Below, piece by piece: positions 6,394 to 14,236 of a stretch of 35,990 nt of DNA (positions are counted from its first letter, which is position 1; the number at the start of each line of letters is the position of its first letter). This DNA is from a virus. Under the pieces are notes generated by a model. The model was given only the letters and a program-made list of their open reading frames with translations, was not told the origin of the DNA and did no database searches. Position numbers and translations under genes: made by a program. Where the stretch lies: positions 1 through 35,990 of IMG/VR virus record IMGVR_UViG_3300006100_000036. One strand, 5' to 3'.

Positions 6394-6743
6394 TTCGTGT
6401 CTCCCTTTGTGGTTGGTATTGCCTCGACGTCGTAGGCCGACGTCAGTCCTTCCGCGTGGCAGATGTCACAACGGACACCTTGAGACGCGGCGCGGCCGGT
6501 CACGACTCGGAGCGTCCATCCGTTCGCTCTCCACCACTTGAGACCCTCGCGGACCCGAGTCTTGGACTCGGATGCGGCATCGGTGTCGAGTAGGTCGAGA
6601 GTCGTGAGGTCCTCGCTCGTGATTGACTCGACGCAGGAGGCGCAAGCGCGGAGAGTTCTGGCGCGGTCGAAGTCGACCTCCGCTCGCGCGTCCTCCAGCG
6701 CGTCCAAGTAGTTGTCGTCGAGGTAGCGGTCGTAGCCCTTCAT
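6390..6743 (-). CDS. Hypothetical protein with two CxxC pairs, 117 aa
   Basis: The protein has an acidic N-terminus (MKGYDRYLDDNYLDALEDA). CASC sits at residues 34-37 and CDIC at 92-95, with a central helical segment containing KWWRANGWTLRVV. The two pairs could form one zinc site. The ATG at 6743 shares a base with the stop of the 41-aa membrane protein (TAATG), and a longer upstream frame is an out-of-frame shadow of other genes. The function is unknown. Confidence 0.6.
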   Translation of the reverse strand: MKGYDRYLDDNYLDALEDARAEVDFDRARTLRACASCVESITSEDLTTLDLLDTDAASESKTRVREGLKWWRANGWTLRVVTGRAASQGVRCDICHAEGLTSAYDVEAIPTTKGDTK

Positions 6744-6868
6744 TAGTTCTCCATCTCTTTCTTGATGTCCTCGACGAACTCCTTGACAAGCGAGCGGAGT
6801 TGCCATCCGACGACCGGTAGCAGTACGACGAGGAGTACGGTCGTTGCGATGCGCATTCCGAGTACCAT
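6743..6868 (-). CDS. Small single-pass membrane protein, 41 aa
   Basis: This short gene fills the apparent gap between its neighbours. The ATG at 6868 shares a base with the stop of the P2-headed gene (TGATG) and its stop overlaps the next ATG. The product has one hydrophobic segment (about residues 6-21, TTVLLVVLLPVVG) followed by a charged amphipathic helix (VKEFVEDIKKEMEN). That layout is common in phage membrane-acting small proteins. The function is unknown; superinfection exclusion or a membrane anchor are possibilities. Confidence 0.6.
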   Translation of the reverse strand: MVLGMRIATTVLLVVLLPVVGWQLRSLVKEFVEDIKKEMEN

Positions 6869-7146
6869 CACTCACCGACCTTCTCGACGGCGGCCAGGAC
6901 GAGTCGGACGATTTCGTTGACGTCGGTGACGCCTTCAAACTCGTCGCCGTCGCCGATTGCATTCGACCATCCGAAGCAGATGTTCGCGGTGCCGACGGCG
7001 ACCTCCATCTCGTCGGACGACCACGAGTCGCTCCAAATTGAGACATAGCCCGGGTACTCGTAGTTCACGACGTACTTCGTAGGTGCCGAGGACTTAATGG
7101 CCTCGTAGACCTCGTCGACGGTAGGGTAGTTAGTCACTGCGTTCAT
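6868..7146 (-). CDS. Small P2-headed protein, 92 aa, hypothetical
   Basis: This is the first gene behind promoter P2. The correct start is the ATG at 7146, seven bases after GGAGG; the longer frame runs back through the promoter itself. It begins Met-Asn-Ala-Val like the first gene of P1. The body contains TKYVVNYEYPGYVSIWSDSW and a C-terminal helix. No family is recognised, but its position as the first product of the replication unit suggests an early function. Confidence 0.65.
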   Translation of the reverse strand: MNAVTNYPTVDEVYEAIKSSAPTKYVVNYEYPGYVSIWSDSWSSDEMEVAVGTANICFGWSNAIGDGDEFEGVTDVNEIVRLVLAAVEKVGE

Positions 7147-7238
7147 CGGTAATTCCTCCTGCGAACCTACTGCGCTTCGGTCCGACGTAATCACATTACA
7201 GAGTGACCGCGACGCGGTCAACCTTTTCTAGAAAGAAA
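7147..7238 (-). promoter_or_regulatory. Promoter P2 with palindromic operator and conserved leader (copy 2 of 3)
   Basis: A -35 box TTGACC (7216-7221) and -10 box TAATGT (7193-7198) are exactly 17 bases apart on the minus strand. The perfect inverted repeat GACCGCG-T-CGCGGTC overlaps the -35 box and spacer. The leader contains CGAAGCGCAGTA, then GGAGG and the ATG. An AT-rich stretch with TCTAGAAAAGG lies just upstream and is shared with the other copies. It would drive the replication and recombination genes. Confidence 0.87.
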
Positions 7239-7266
7239 TTATTTAGACCCCATCCATCAGGAGAAA

Positions 7267-7308
7267 CACGAAGCCTCCGCACTTAGCGAGGAGTGCGGAG
7301 GCTTCGTG
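7267..7308 (-). terminator. Strong intrinsic terminator after the lysis genes
   Basis: A perfect 17-bp inverted repeat (7267-7283 with 7292-7308) encloses an 8-base loop. On the minus strand it is followed by TTTCT. It lies 36 bases downstream of the peptidase gene stop and just upstream of P2. It therefore separates the structural/lysis transcript from the replication transcript. Confidence 0.88.
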
Positions 7309-7343
7309 AGGGAGGTCGCGCCGATGATCGCGACAGACTCAGT

Positions 7344-7841
7344 CTACAACGTTGAGACGAGTGACTCGTATAGTTGCGCCGGAGTCACGGTGTAGATGTC
7401 TCCCCAGTCTGAGAGCCATCCTCCGTAGCGGAGAGCCTCAGCGACGAGCGCGGAGCAGACCCACGTCGACGGCCTTCGGAACGATGGAAACCAGTTCGGC
7501 GTCAGGATGTCGAAGAAGATGCTGACGATGCTCCCCCATCCATACCGACTGCCGACCTGCTCCTCGGCGAACTGGAGTATCCAGTCGGCCTGCGTTCCGA
7601 TCGGAGGAGAGAACAAAACGTACTCGCCGACTGACTCGATGCGCTTGTCATCGGTCACTCCGCGCGGTTCCGCTTGGATGACGTAGACGCCGGTCGTGTC
7701 GACTCGCGAAACGATGGCGACGTGGTTCCAGTGACTCGGCTTCTCGCCCCAGCGGATACGTTCGCCGAAGCGAATGGCGCGACCCATCGCTCCGTCGGAG
7801 TGTGCGAAGACGATGTCGCCGGGCTGAGGGACCTGAGTCAC
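7344..7841 (-). CDS. Permuted NlpC/P60 (YiiX-like) cysteine peptidase, putative endolysin
   Basis: The 165-aa protein shows the circularly permuted papain-like order, with histidine before cysteine. PGDIVFAHS is followed by SHWNHVAIV with His40, a glutamate near residue 58, and STWVCSALVAEAL with Cys129. Such enzymes cleave peptide or amide bonds in cell-wall peptides or lipids. The position directly after a holin-like gene supports a lysis role. I choose the GTG at 7841, which overlaps the holin stop as GTGA; the 21-residue upstream extension is Arg/Ser-rich and lies wholly inside the holin gene. It is the last gene before the terminator. Confidence 0.75.
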   Translation of the reverse strand: MTQVPQPGDIVFAHSDGAMGRAIRFGERIRWGEKPSHWNHVAIVSRVDTTGVYVIQAEPRGVTDDKRIESVGEYVLFSPPIGTQADWILQFAEEQVGSRYGWGSIVSIFFDILTPNWFPSFRRPSTWVCSALVAEALRYGGWLSDWGDIYTVTPAQLYESLVSTL

Positions 7842-8089
7842 TGAGCCGGAGTCTCGACCGGGACGGTTCCAGCGGCCTTGACTGGCAGAGCGCCGAGGAG
7901 CCATCCGAGGTTCGGGTACTTCTTCTCCAGCACCTTAACGCCGGTGTAGTAGGCCGTCGAGATGATTGGGAGGAGCGCGATGAGTTCCGCCTTCGGGACG
8001 TGGCTCGTCAGTCTGGTCGCGTAGGCGATCACGTCGGCGACCGCGATAGGGACGAACGTGCGGATGACGTTCTTGAGGTCGTTGTTCAT
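7838..8089 (-). CDS. Holin-like membrane protein, 83 aa
   Basis: The size, charged ends and hydrophobic segments (about residues 9-25, FVPIAVADVIAYATRL, and 34-50, AELIALLPIISTAYYTG) fit a small phage holin. A third weakly hydrophobic stretch (GWLLGALPV) is near the C-terminus. Holins permeabilise the cell membrane so that endolysin reaches the wall. It overlaps the peptidase gene by 4 nt and is itself coupled to the 48-aa gene upstream. The assignment rests on topology and neighbourhood rather than sequence family. Confidence 0.7.
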   Translation of the reverse strand: MNNDLKNVIRTFVPIAVADVIAYATRLTSHVPKAELIALLPIISTAYYTGVKVLEKKYPNLGWLLGALPVKAAGTVPVETPAQ

Positions 8090-8232
8090 TTTGTACCCTT
8101 CTTACTGCATCGGTGTCGGTCCGCTTCTAGAACCAGTTGCGGCAGACGATTGAACGGGAGAGCGTGTAGTTCTCCCGCCGCTAATAGTAGTTGCGCGTGA
8201 CATTTGTCGCATTGATAGAGGAGGGTAGCCAT
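8086..8232 (-). CDS. Small CxxC protein, 48 aa
   Basis: This short gene fills the gap between the phosphoesterase and the holin. It starts with ATG at 8232 after GGGG, and its stop overlaps the holin ATG as ATGA. The product has CDKCH at residues 8-12, His40 and Cys42, so a small zinc site (C-x2-C...H-x-C) is possible. The middle is Leu-rich but broken by charged residues, so it is not clearly a membrane protein. The function is unknown. Its coupling to the holin could tune lysis timing. Confidence 0.6.
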   Translation of the reverse strand: MATLLYQCDKCHAQLLLAAGELHALPFNRLPQLVLEADRHRCSKKGTK

Positions 8233-8244
8233 AGAGCCCCGATG

Positions 8245-9441
8245 CTACAGGATGCGGAGGTCGTCCCATCCTCGCGGGCCTACCTCAGCGCCGACCAGTA
8301 GGGAGAGCATCCCAGTCGGCGCGCTTGCTCCAGCGGTCGAGGTGTACCACTTAGAGCCGCCGTCCATCGCGGGGACTTGGATCACTGTCCGACCGGTCGA
8401 CTCCGAGACGACGAGGTGGTGGAGGTGTCCGGCGATGAGCAGTTGCGCATCCGAGACTCCAGTCCGTCCGAGGGCCTGGCTTTTCCACCACGTCTCCATT
8501 TTCGCTTGAGAGTTCGTTCCGGAGCGAAACTGGTGTCCGTGAGCGAACGCGACCGGGACGCCGTAGATGTCGAGTGTCATCGTGAGGTCGTCCTCGTTGA
8601 GAGCGTCGAGAGGAATGGCGAGGTTCCGGTATCGCTTCGGGTTGGCCGCGCAGATTTCAGAGACCGTCTCAAATGCCGCGTAGTCGCGGTTATCTTTCCA
8701 GTCCGTGTACGCCTTGCCGTTCCGTCTGTTCTCTCCGTGGTTCCCGGGTACGCCCATCGCGACGACGCGCGCACCAGCGTCGACGAAGGAGTCGATGGCG
8801 TAGAGGAGGAGTCGCCGAGCAATGGCATCCTGCTCCCGGTCCGAGAGGTCCGCTTGGAACGTTTGCATCGCGTAGAAACCGTCGCAAGACTCGACGAGGT
8901 CGCCAAGACCGATGAGGTAGACGGAGCCGATAGAGCGTCCCATCTTCCGTAGTTCGCGGTAGCGCGCGACTGCCTTGTCGACTGCGGCCGTGATGCGAGC
9001 GACGGTCGCCGGAGTACCGCCGCCTTCGCCCTTTCCTAACTGCCAGTCACTCGCCAGAACAAGGAGCGCGCTCGTGCCACTTGACTCATTTACTCGAACC
9101 GGCTTCCGGCTCATTATCTGTTGACTCAAACTGACGACGTCGGCGCGGTCGACCTGACCGGTCCGCGGCTGAATGACGCACTTGTAGTACTTCATCCGGA
9201 TCGTCTCGCCGTCGCGAGTCGTGTCCCATGCTCGTATCTGGAGGGAGCCATCGACGACCATCGTCCGAGTCGGGTCCAGTCCCCAGTCCGCTATCAGTTC
9301 CGACCAGACTGCCTCGTCCGGCTCGGCGTCCAGTTGCGCCGTAATCGTCCCGGTCTTGCCGTTCCACTGGAGGGAGGGCTCCCATCCGTTCGGATGCACC
9401 GGCTTCGAGGTGCGACGCTCGAACTCGCTGAGGTCAGTCAC
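8245..9441 (-). CDS. Mre11/SbcD-like calcineurin-type metallophosphoesterase
   Basis: The 398-aa protein carries all phosphoesterase motifs: ASDWQLGKG with Asp132, GLGDLVES with Asp181, GVPGNHGE with Asn234-His235, AFAHGHQF with His301 and His303, and IAGHLHHL with His339 and His341. Together these bind two metal ions. Phage members are usually annotated as Mre11-like double-strand end nucleases, though some may be other phosphodiesterases. About 125 residues precede the catalytic domain and are of unknown role. No Rad50/SbcC-like ATPase is present in the window. The start GTG at 9441 overlaps the small HTH gene by 8 nt. Its place between fibre and lysis genes, away from the replication block, is unusual. 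Confidence 0.85.
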   Translation of the reverse strand: MTDLSEFERRTSKPVHPNGWEPSLQWNGKTGTITAQLDAEPDEAVWSELIADWGLDPTRTMVVDGSLQIRAWDTTRDGETIRMKYYKCVIQPRTGQVDRADVVSLSQQIMSRKPVRVNESSGTSALLVLASDWQLGKGEGGGTPATVARITAAVDKAVARYRELRKMGRSIGSVYLIGLGDLVESCDGFYAMQTFQADLSDREQDAIARRLLLYAIDSFVDAGARVVAMGVPGNHGENRRNGKAYTDWKDNRDYAAFETVSEICAANPKRYRNLAIPLDALNEDDLTMTLDIYGVPVAFAHGHQFRSGTNSQAKMETWWKSQALGRTGVSDAQLLIAGHLHHLVVSESTGRTVIQVPAMDGGSKWYTSTAGASAPTGMLSLLVGAEVGPRGWDDLRIL

Positions 9442-9658
9442 AACAACACAACCCGAGACGGTGGCATCGCAGGGAGTCGTTGTTCATTTTGAGGCCGCGG
9501 CTCTTGAAGAAATTGGTGATGCTGACGTTCGTGATGTCGTCCGTCTTCATCGCCGCCTCGTATTTGGCGCGATCGTCGGGAGTGAACTCGTCCGCGCGCT
9601 GAGCGACAACGCATCGCTTACTCGGTCTCTTCCGGAACTCAGATAGGTCGACGGTCAT
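9434..9658 (-). CDS. Small HTH-like protein with terminal cysteines, 74 aa
   Basis: It starts at the ATG at 9658 after AAAGGGAG; a TTG further upstream is rejected. The protein resembles small HTH proteins often found immediately before Mre11-like genes in actinophages. It has CVVAQRADEFTPDDRAKYEAA, an ITNVSITNFFKSRG helix-turn-helix-like segment, and a CHRLGLCCCD end with a cysteine cluster. DNA binding is inferred. Overlap with the phosphoesterase gene suggests the two are produced together. Confidence 0.6.
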   Translation of the reverse strand: MTVDLSEFRKRPSKRCVVAQRADEFTPDDRAKYEAAMKTDDITNVSITNFFKSRGLKMNNDSLRCHRLGLCCCD

Positions 9659-9694
9659 CGGTCTCCCTTTCGACAACTTATTAACAGACTATCG

Positions 9695-10036
9695 TTAGCC
9701 GACGCTCGACGGGGAGACGGTGATGCTCCCCTCGACGACGACGGTCGTCGCGGTCGTGTCGAGTCCGCTCGATGGATGGCCGGCCCACTGCCACGTCCAG
9801 ACTCCGGCCTTGCCGGTCGTCGGAATGTTGGCGTAGAAAGTGCCGGTCGCAGTGTTGACGATGGTCGACGTCGGGTCGCCGCTCGGGTTTGTCCATGTGA
9901 AGGTGACGGGGTTCTGACCTTGCACCTCGTAGGTAAAGGTCACGACGTCCGGCGTGACTACCGTCCCATTGAACGACGTGAAGGGAGTCGTCGTGAGGAA
10001 GCGGATGGTAGTGCCTTCAATGACGACGTAGGACAT
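9695..10036 (-). CDS. Ig-like beta-sandwich structural protein, 113 aa
   Basis: The protein is beta-rich and Thr-rich, with the pattern of the Ig-like domains common on phage capsids and tails: VVTPDVVTFTYEVQG, VTFTWTNPSGD, TGTFYANIPTTGKAG and WTWQWAGHP. No enzyme motif is visible. It follows the fibre genes, so it may decorate the tail tip or fibres. It ends 36 bases upstream of the small HTH gene's start. Confidence 0.6.
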   Translation of the reverse strand: MSYVVIEGTTIRFLTTTPFTSFNGTVVTPDVVTFTYEVQGQNPVTFTWTNPSGDPTSTIVNTATGTFYANIPTTGKAGVWTWQWAGHPSSGLDTTATTVVVEGSITVSPSSVG

Positions 10037-10045
10037 ACTCTCAAA

Positions 10046-11041
10046 CTACAACAGAACGTGTCCGCTTAGCACTTCGACGTCGACCTCGACGGATGCGAGT
10101 CTGACTCCGTTCCTGACGGATGCCGTCTCGATGTCGCCGACCATAGTCGCAGTGATTGGGCCGCCTCGGAGGGTCGCAGTGATGGAGCCGCCGTCGACGA
10201 ATGCGGTGAGGAACCCTCCGCGGACGGACCCGGGATTTAGCGTCGTGTGAGTCGCAGTCGAGAGACCGACGAACGAGGCGACCAGTGATCCGGTTAACGA
10301 GTAGTACGACGTCCCTGCTCCGGACCCGACGAACGTCCCAGTTGCGGACCCGATCCCGAGTAGGGAGGAGGCCGCGCTATTGGACGCCGTCCCGGTAAGA
10401 GCGCCGGTCGCGACGACCGTACCGCTCGCAGTCCCTTCGAAGGCCCCTAGAAGGCTCCCTAAGGCTTGTAAACGCGCCGTCCCTGCGCCGGTAAAGGAAG
10501 AGACGAGCGAGCCCGTAGCGGGCAAATACGCGGAGCCGGTAGCCGTCGCCGTAAAGGTTCCGCTAAGGGAGCCCGCGTCGACGAGGTAGTCGGCCGACGT
10601 TCCGTTATACGAGCCCGAGAGTGAGCCCGTCGCAGTTAGGTCGACGTTGGCGTTAGTAGTACCCGAGTACGTTCCCGAAAGCGAACCGGTCGAGGAGATA
10701 CTCGCCGAGGCCGTCGCGGTAAACGTACCACTGAGGGAGCCATTAGCGGAGACCGCTCCACTACTCGACCCGGAGTAGGCGTAGGATCCGGATCCGGTTC
10801 CGACAAGGCTAGGTGTTGCCGTACCGGAGAACGTCCCAGAGAGGGAGCCGGTGGCCGGATAGATGACCGACCCAGTAGCCGTGCCGCTGTAGGTGCCAAT
10901 AGCCGAGCCAGTGCCGACGAGGTTAGGTGTCGAGGTTCCACTGAACGAGAAGGACGCCGAGCCAGTCGCGCTCAGTGTCGTGGTCGCCTGCGCCCACTTG
11001 ACCGAGCCCCACTGAGTTGCGCCCCAGCCGGAGGTCGCCAT
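10046..11041 (-). CDS. Repetitive Gly/Ser/Thr-rich tail fibre-like protein, 331 aa
   Basis: From about residue 25 to 255 the protein is built of roughly 13 repeats of 18-20 residues centred on TGSLSGTF(S/T)GTA. A short non-repetitive N-terminus carries GWGATQWGSVKW, and a distinct C-terminal 70 residues contain GGSITATLRGGPITATM. Regular short repeats of this kind form extended fibres or beta-solenoids. The Trp-rich N-terminus resembles the start of tail appendage proteins. It shares a base with the Gly-rich gene upstream (TAATG). Receptor contact is a likely but unproven role. Confidence 0.65.
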   Translation of the reverse strand: MATSGWGATQWGSVKWAQATTTLSATGSASFSFSGTSTPNLVGTGSAIGTYSGTATGSVIYPATGSLSGTFSGTATPSLVGTGSGSYAYSGSSSGAVSANGSLSGTFTATASASISSTGSLSGTYSGTTNANVDLTATGSLSGSYNGTSADYLVDAGSLSGTFTATATGSAYLPATGSLVSSFTGAGTARLQALGSLLGAFEGTASGTVVATGALTGTASNSAASSLLGIGSATGTFVGSGAGTSYYSLTGSLVASFVGLSTATHTTLNPGSVRGGFLTAFVDGGSITATLRGGPITATMVGDIETASVRNGVRLASVEVDVEVLSGHVLL

Positions 11042-11985
11042 TAGTTCACCAATTCGTTAGTGGTCGTGCTAACTCCGGTTGATGGGAATGTGCGCGTGCC
11101 TCCGGGCCAGACAATACGGACCGCACCGTTTGCTCCGTTGCCCGCTTGACCACCGCCGTTAGTTCCGCCAGAGCCACCACCACCAACCTTCACGGTAAGT
11201 GATTGTCCCGGAGTGACTGCGATGTTGTTTGCATAGGCCAGCGCACCGCCACCTCCACCTCCACGAGCCGAGCCATAGTTTCCACCGCCACCGCCACCGC
11301 CGTAGACCCCACCGATAGCCGAGATTCCGCCGTCGGCACCGTTATCGTTTCCTCCGTTAGTACCACCCGAGCCACCACCACCACCATTGGCCGTCGTGCT
11401 TCCAGTGAGACCACCGGCACCATTTGCTCCGGCACCATAAACGCCGGTTCCGCCACCGCCACCTGCACCGGAGAACGGCGCACCATTTCCGCCCGCACCA
11501 CCACCACCACCACCACCGGTTGAGGCTCCGCCGTTCTGAGCACCGAAGCCACCCGCACCGCCGGTCGCGGAGTACCCACCGGCACCACCACCACCACCGG
11601 TTCCATAAGTACCGGAGCCGCCACCGCCACCGCCACCCGCGAAACCTGCGGTCAGTTGCGTTCCGCTCGCGGTACCACCATTCACGTTGACGTTCGACGA
11701 GTTGCTACCACCTGCGCCGCCACCGCCTGAAAGCAAGATGGTCCCACTCTGAAGCGCGATAGTTGATGCGGTACCGGCCACGCCATTACCTGTACCACCG
11801 GATTCCGCACCACCACCACCCGCCCCGATACAGATGGCGGAGATGGAAGTCACACCAGCAGGGACAATGAACGTAAACGTCGTCACGTTCGTATAAAGGT
11901 GCGAGCCAATGTTTGACGCTTGAGTCGAGAACTCGCCAAAGGCTCGGGCCGACATTCCTCCTCGGGTAGCAAGCATTGGTGTCAT
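11041..11985 (-). CDS. Polyglycine-rich tail fibre/adhesin protein, 314 aa
   Basis: An N-terminal beta segment TFTFIVPAGVTSISAICIGA leads into about 220 residues made of GGGGG-type runs separated by short Ser/Thr/Asn/Ala stretches. A C-terminal VRIVWPGGTRTFPS strand closes the domain. Such glycine-rich tail proteins can pack as polyglycine-II helices, as in the T-even-type gp38 adhesins, with variable loops binding the receptor. The similarity here is in composition and arrangement only. The gene is coupled at both ends to other fibre genes (TAATG). Confidence 0.72.
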   Translation of the reverse strand: MTPMLATRGGMSARAFGEFSTQASNIGSHLYTNVTTFTFIVPAGVTSISAICIGAGGGGAESGGTGNGVAGTASTIALQSGTILLSGGGGAGGSNSSNVNVNGGTASGTQLTAGFAGGGGGGGSGTYGTGGGGGAGGYSATGGAGGFGAQNGGASTGGGGGGGAGGNGAPFSGAGGGGGTGVYGAGANGAGGLTGSTTANGGGGGSGGTNGGNDNGADGGISAIGGVYGGGGGGGNYGSARGGGGGGALAYANNIAVTPGQSLTVKVGGGGSGGTNGGGQAGNGANGAVRIVWPGGTRTFPSTGVSTTTNELVN

Positions 11986-13754
11986 TAGAACTTAGTTAGT
12001 CCGAGCAACAGGGTCCACGCCGACGAGCCGGTGCAGATGACGGTGATGGTGTACACGTCGAGCGTCGAAGCGTCAGCAGATGCCCACGCCGTACCGCTCT
12101 GGTAGTACGAAGTGATTGAGTTGGTCGTCTGCGCCTGAGTCGGCAGTGAAACGGCAGATGCGGTAGAACTCGCACCGACCGCGGTATTGGCGACGACGAA
12201 CTGACTGCTAGTTGCGGAGACGACAGTGAACGTTCCATTGAACGTACCGGTCGTCGCACCCGTGACCGTGACCTGCTGACCTGCGACGTAGGAGTTGCTC
12301 GCCGTGTATGTGACCTGCGTAGTGTTGCCGGCGATAGCGGTGATAGAGGCGGTCTGAGATGCCTGCGTCCCGTTGACCGTGATGTTGCTCGGCAGGTACG
12401 CGGTCGCTCCGTTGTTGACGAGAATGGCGACGGTGGCCGACTGGCCGGTTGTCGTCGGAGCGTTCGTGATGTTGAGAGCCCACGTCGCGGTCGGGTTGGC
12501 GGTGTAATAATAAACCGCGTCGGTGGCGATGGCGATGGAGGCGGCGACCGAACCGCTCAGAGCAGTTGCGCTAATACCCACCGACTCGTAGGGGCCGGTG
12601 ATGACAGGAGTCGTCAACGTCTTATTTGTCAGCGTTTGCGCGGCGGCGAGAGCGACGAGGGTATCCGGTGAGGTCGTGATCAGCGGTAGCGTTAGTGTCG
12701 TGGTGACTGCCTGACCCGTTGGTGCAATAACAGAAACGACGCCACCCGAGCCGGTCGCAAACGAGGCGTTGCCCGGATAGGTAGAACCGGCGGCATTCGT
12801 AATCGTCGGAGAAGTCATCGTCGGGACGGTGATAGATGGACCGAGGATTGATGGTTGGTAGTTGAGGACGACACTGCCCGTGCCGGTTGAGGTTGTTGTT
12901 CCTGTACCACCGCGAGCGGCCGGAAGCGTTCCGCCCATCTGACCGAGGTCGGTGGTGACGAAGCAATACCAGACGTTTGGACTAACTGCGCTCGGAGAGT
13001 AGGCGAAGGTGTACGCGGTGTTCGCAGGGACCGAAAAGGTTGCCACGCCGCCGACGTACTGCGTCCCGGAGATGCTGAGCGCGGTCGTGACCGGTGTAGT
13101 CGTCGGAGCCTGAATAGAGACCGGTACGGTCGCGAGGTTCTTTATCTGAAAGACGAGGCCGTTCTGCGTGACGGTAGGAAGCGTGATTGTTTGACCGGTT
13201 GTTGAGCCGGTGAAGATAACGAAGTCGCCAGCGGCGGCAGAATACGAAGCGGACTTTGTCACGAGGCTTGAGCCAATAGTAGGAACCCACGAGCCGACGG
13301 TTCCTGAAACTGTACAGACCCAGATTGTGCCAGTGAGGTCAACAATCCAGTCGCCCTTCGTGAACGTACCGGTGGCCGGTGGACCTTGCGACGTACCGCC
13401 GACGTACCTCGTAGCGGTCGTCGCACCACCGACTCCGGTGACGGTGAGGTAGGGCTGGCCCTCGATGAGACCGACGACGGAGGCGACTGAGGGGACGACG
13501 TTGATCGTCGAGCCGGATGCGAAAGCCAACGCAGTCTGGACGCCGTTATACGACTCGACTGCGCGCGTGATGGTGAGCGTCGTCCCCGAGAGAGCGGTCG
13601 CGAGAACTATCTCGTAGTTCGTGCCGTCAGAGATGAGGCAGTGGTATTGCGCGTTGGTAAAGCCAGTGGCCGACGTAAGCGAGACCGACGTGGCGGAGTT
13701 TGTAATTGAGGAGGCAAGTGTCGTGCCGACTCCGTTGACCGGTGACTCTGCCAT
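11985..13754 (-). CDS. Large Ser/Thr-rich tail fibre protein, 589 aa
   Basis: The N-terminus has the common phage fibre start: VNGVGTTLASSIT, then SLTSATGFTNAQYHCLI and ITRAVESYNGV. Beta-rich repeats follow, including GGTLPAARGGTGTTTST, a linker typical of trimeric fibres, and IG-like VTYTASNSYVAGQQVTVTG. There is no obvious chaperone or peptidase domain. It is likely a side or tip fibre acting in host attachment. The gene follows the 35-aa acidic protein by three bases. Confidence 0.72.
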   Translation of the reverse strand: MAESPVNGVGTTLASSITNSATSVSLTSATGFTNAQYHCLISDGTNYEIVLATALSGTTLTITRAVESYNGVQTALAFASGSTINVVPSVASVVGLIEGQPYLTVTGVGGATTATRYVGGTSQGPPATGTFTKGDWIVDLTGTIWVCTVSGTVGSWVPTIGSSLVTKSASYSAAAGDFVIFTGSTTGQTITLPTVTQNGLVFQIKNLATVPVSIQAPTTTPVTTALSISGTQYVGGVATFSVPANTAYTFAYSPSAVSPNVWYCFVTTDLGQMGGTLPAARGGTGTTTSTGTGSVVLNYQPSILGPSITVPTMTSPTITNAAGSTYPGNASFATGSGGVVSVIAPTGQAVTTTLTLPLITTSPDTLVALAAAQTLTNKTLTTPVITGPYESVGISATALSGSVAASIAIATDAVYYYTANPTATWALNITNAPTTTGQSATVAILVNNGATAYLPSNITVNGTQASQTASITAIAGNTTQVTYTASNSYVAGQQVTVTGATTGTFNGTFTVVSATSSQFVVANTAVGASSTASAVSLPTQAQTTNSITSYYQSGTAWASADASTLDVYTITVICTGSSAWTLLLGLTKF

Positions 13755-13757
13755 TAC

Positions 13758-13865
13758 TTACTCCTCGTCGATTAGTTCTTCTAATTCCGTTAGTGCGTCT
13801 GTAGTCGCTCCGATAGGGAGCGAGTAAGAGGCGTGGGCAACGCCGGCGAACTCTTGCTCGTTCAT
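13758..13865 (-). CDS. Tiny acidic protein, 35 aa
   Basis: A 35-codon frame exactly fills the space between two structural genes. Its ATG at 13865 shares a base with the preceding stop (TAATG), and its stop lies three bases before the fibre ATG. The C-terminal half is an acidic helix (ALTELEELIDEE). There is no clear Shine-Dalgarno sequence, so it would depend on reinitiation. The function is unknown, and it could instead be a spacer that happens to be open. Confidence 0.45.
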   Translation of the reverse strand: MNEQEFAGVAHASYSLPIGATTDALTELEELIDEE

Positions 13866-14236
13866 TACGAGACCGAGACCGAGACCGCGCCGGTCGCGAA
13901 GTTTACGGAGATGCCAGCGGGAAGAGAGCCGGTAAGACCGGTTGTCGTTCCGCCGCCGATATAGGTTCCGCCGGATACCGTCGACCAGATTCCGAAGTAC
14001 GGGATGCCGGACGCCTCGACCGGGAGGTTCGTAAACGTCTGCGAGTTAGTCGAGAGTTCCGTACCGGCGGTAGCCGACCCGAACGTAATCGCCTGACGAG
14101 CGTACGAGCCGCCGGATACTTCGCTCGCTCCGGTCTGACCCGGGGTCGCCGAGTGCAGGCTGAGGTAGTAGGTCGTCGAGGGAACGAAGACTGCGGCGAT
14201 TGCCGTGTTCTCGGATGCGACTGCGAGTAGTGCCAT
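13865..14236 (-). CDS. Phage structural protein with SLHSATPGQTG motif, 123 aa
   Basis: The protein shows a pattern I recognise from small virion proteins of many tailed phages: YLSLHSATPGQTGASEVSGG followed by YARQAITFGSA. A Gly/Thr-rich beta region completes it. The exact role in those phages is not settled; tail-tip or fibre-associated is usual from context. It begins the fibre gene block and lies 38 bases after the DUF1003 membrane protein gene. Confidence 0.65.
   Translation of the reverse strand: MALLAVASENTAIAAVFVPSTTYYLSLHSATPGQTGASEVSGGSYARQAITFGSATAGTELSTNSQTFTNLPVEASGIPYFGIWSTVSGGTYIGGGTTTGLTGSLPAGISVNFATGAVSVSVS

Noticed and set aside
7147-7221. N-terminal extension of the P2-headed gene through the promoter region (and the same at P3, 25365-25439)
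   Set aside because: The extension translates the conserved promoter and leader; a strong ribosome binding site and the shared Met-Asn/Asp-Ala-Val start mark the real start.
7842-7904. Longer start of the permuted peptidase
   Set aside because: The extra residues are Arg/Ser-rich, lie inside the holin gene, and the GTGA overlap gives a better start.
9695-13754. CRISPR-like or transposon-like repeats in the fibre genes
   Set aside because: The repeated DNA is in-frame coding sequence for fibre repeats and glycine runs, with no spacers, terminal inverted repeats or transposase.
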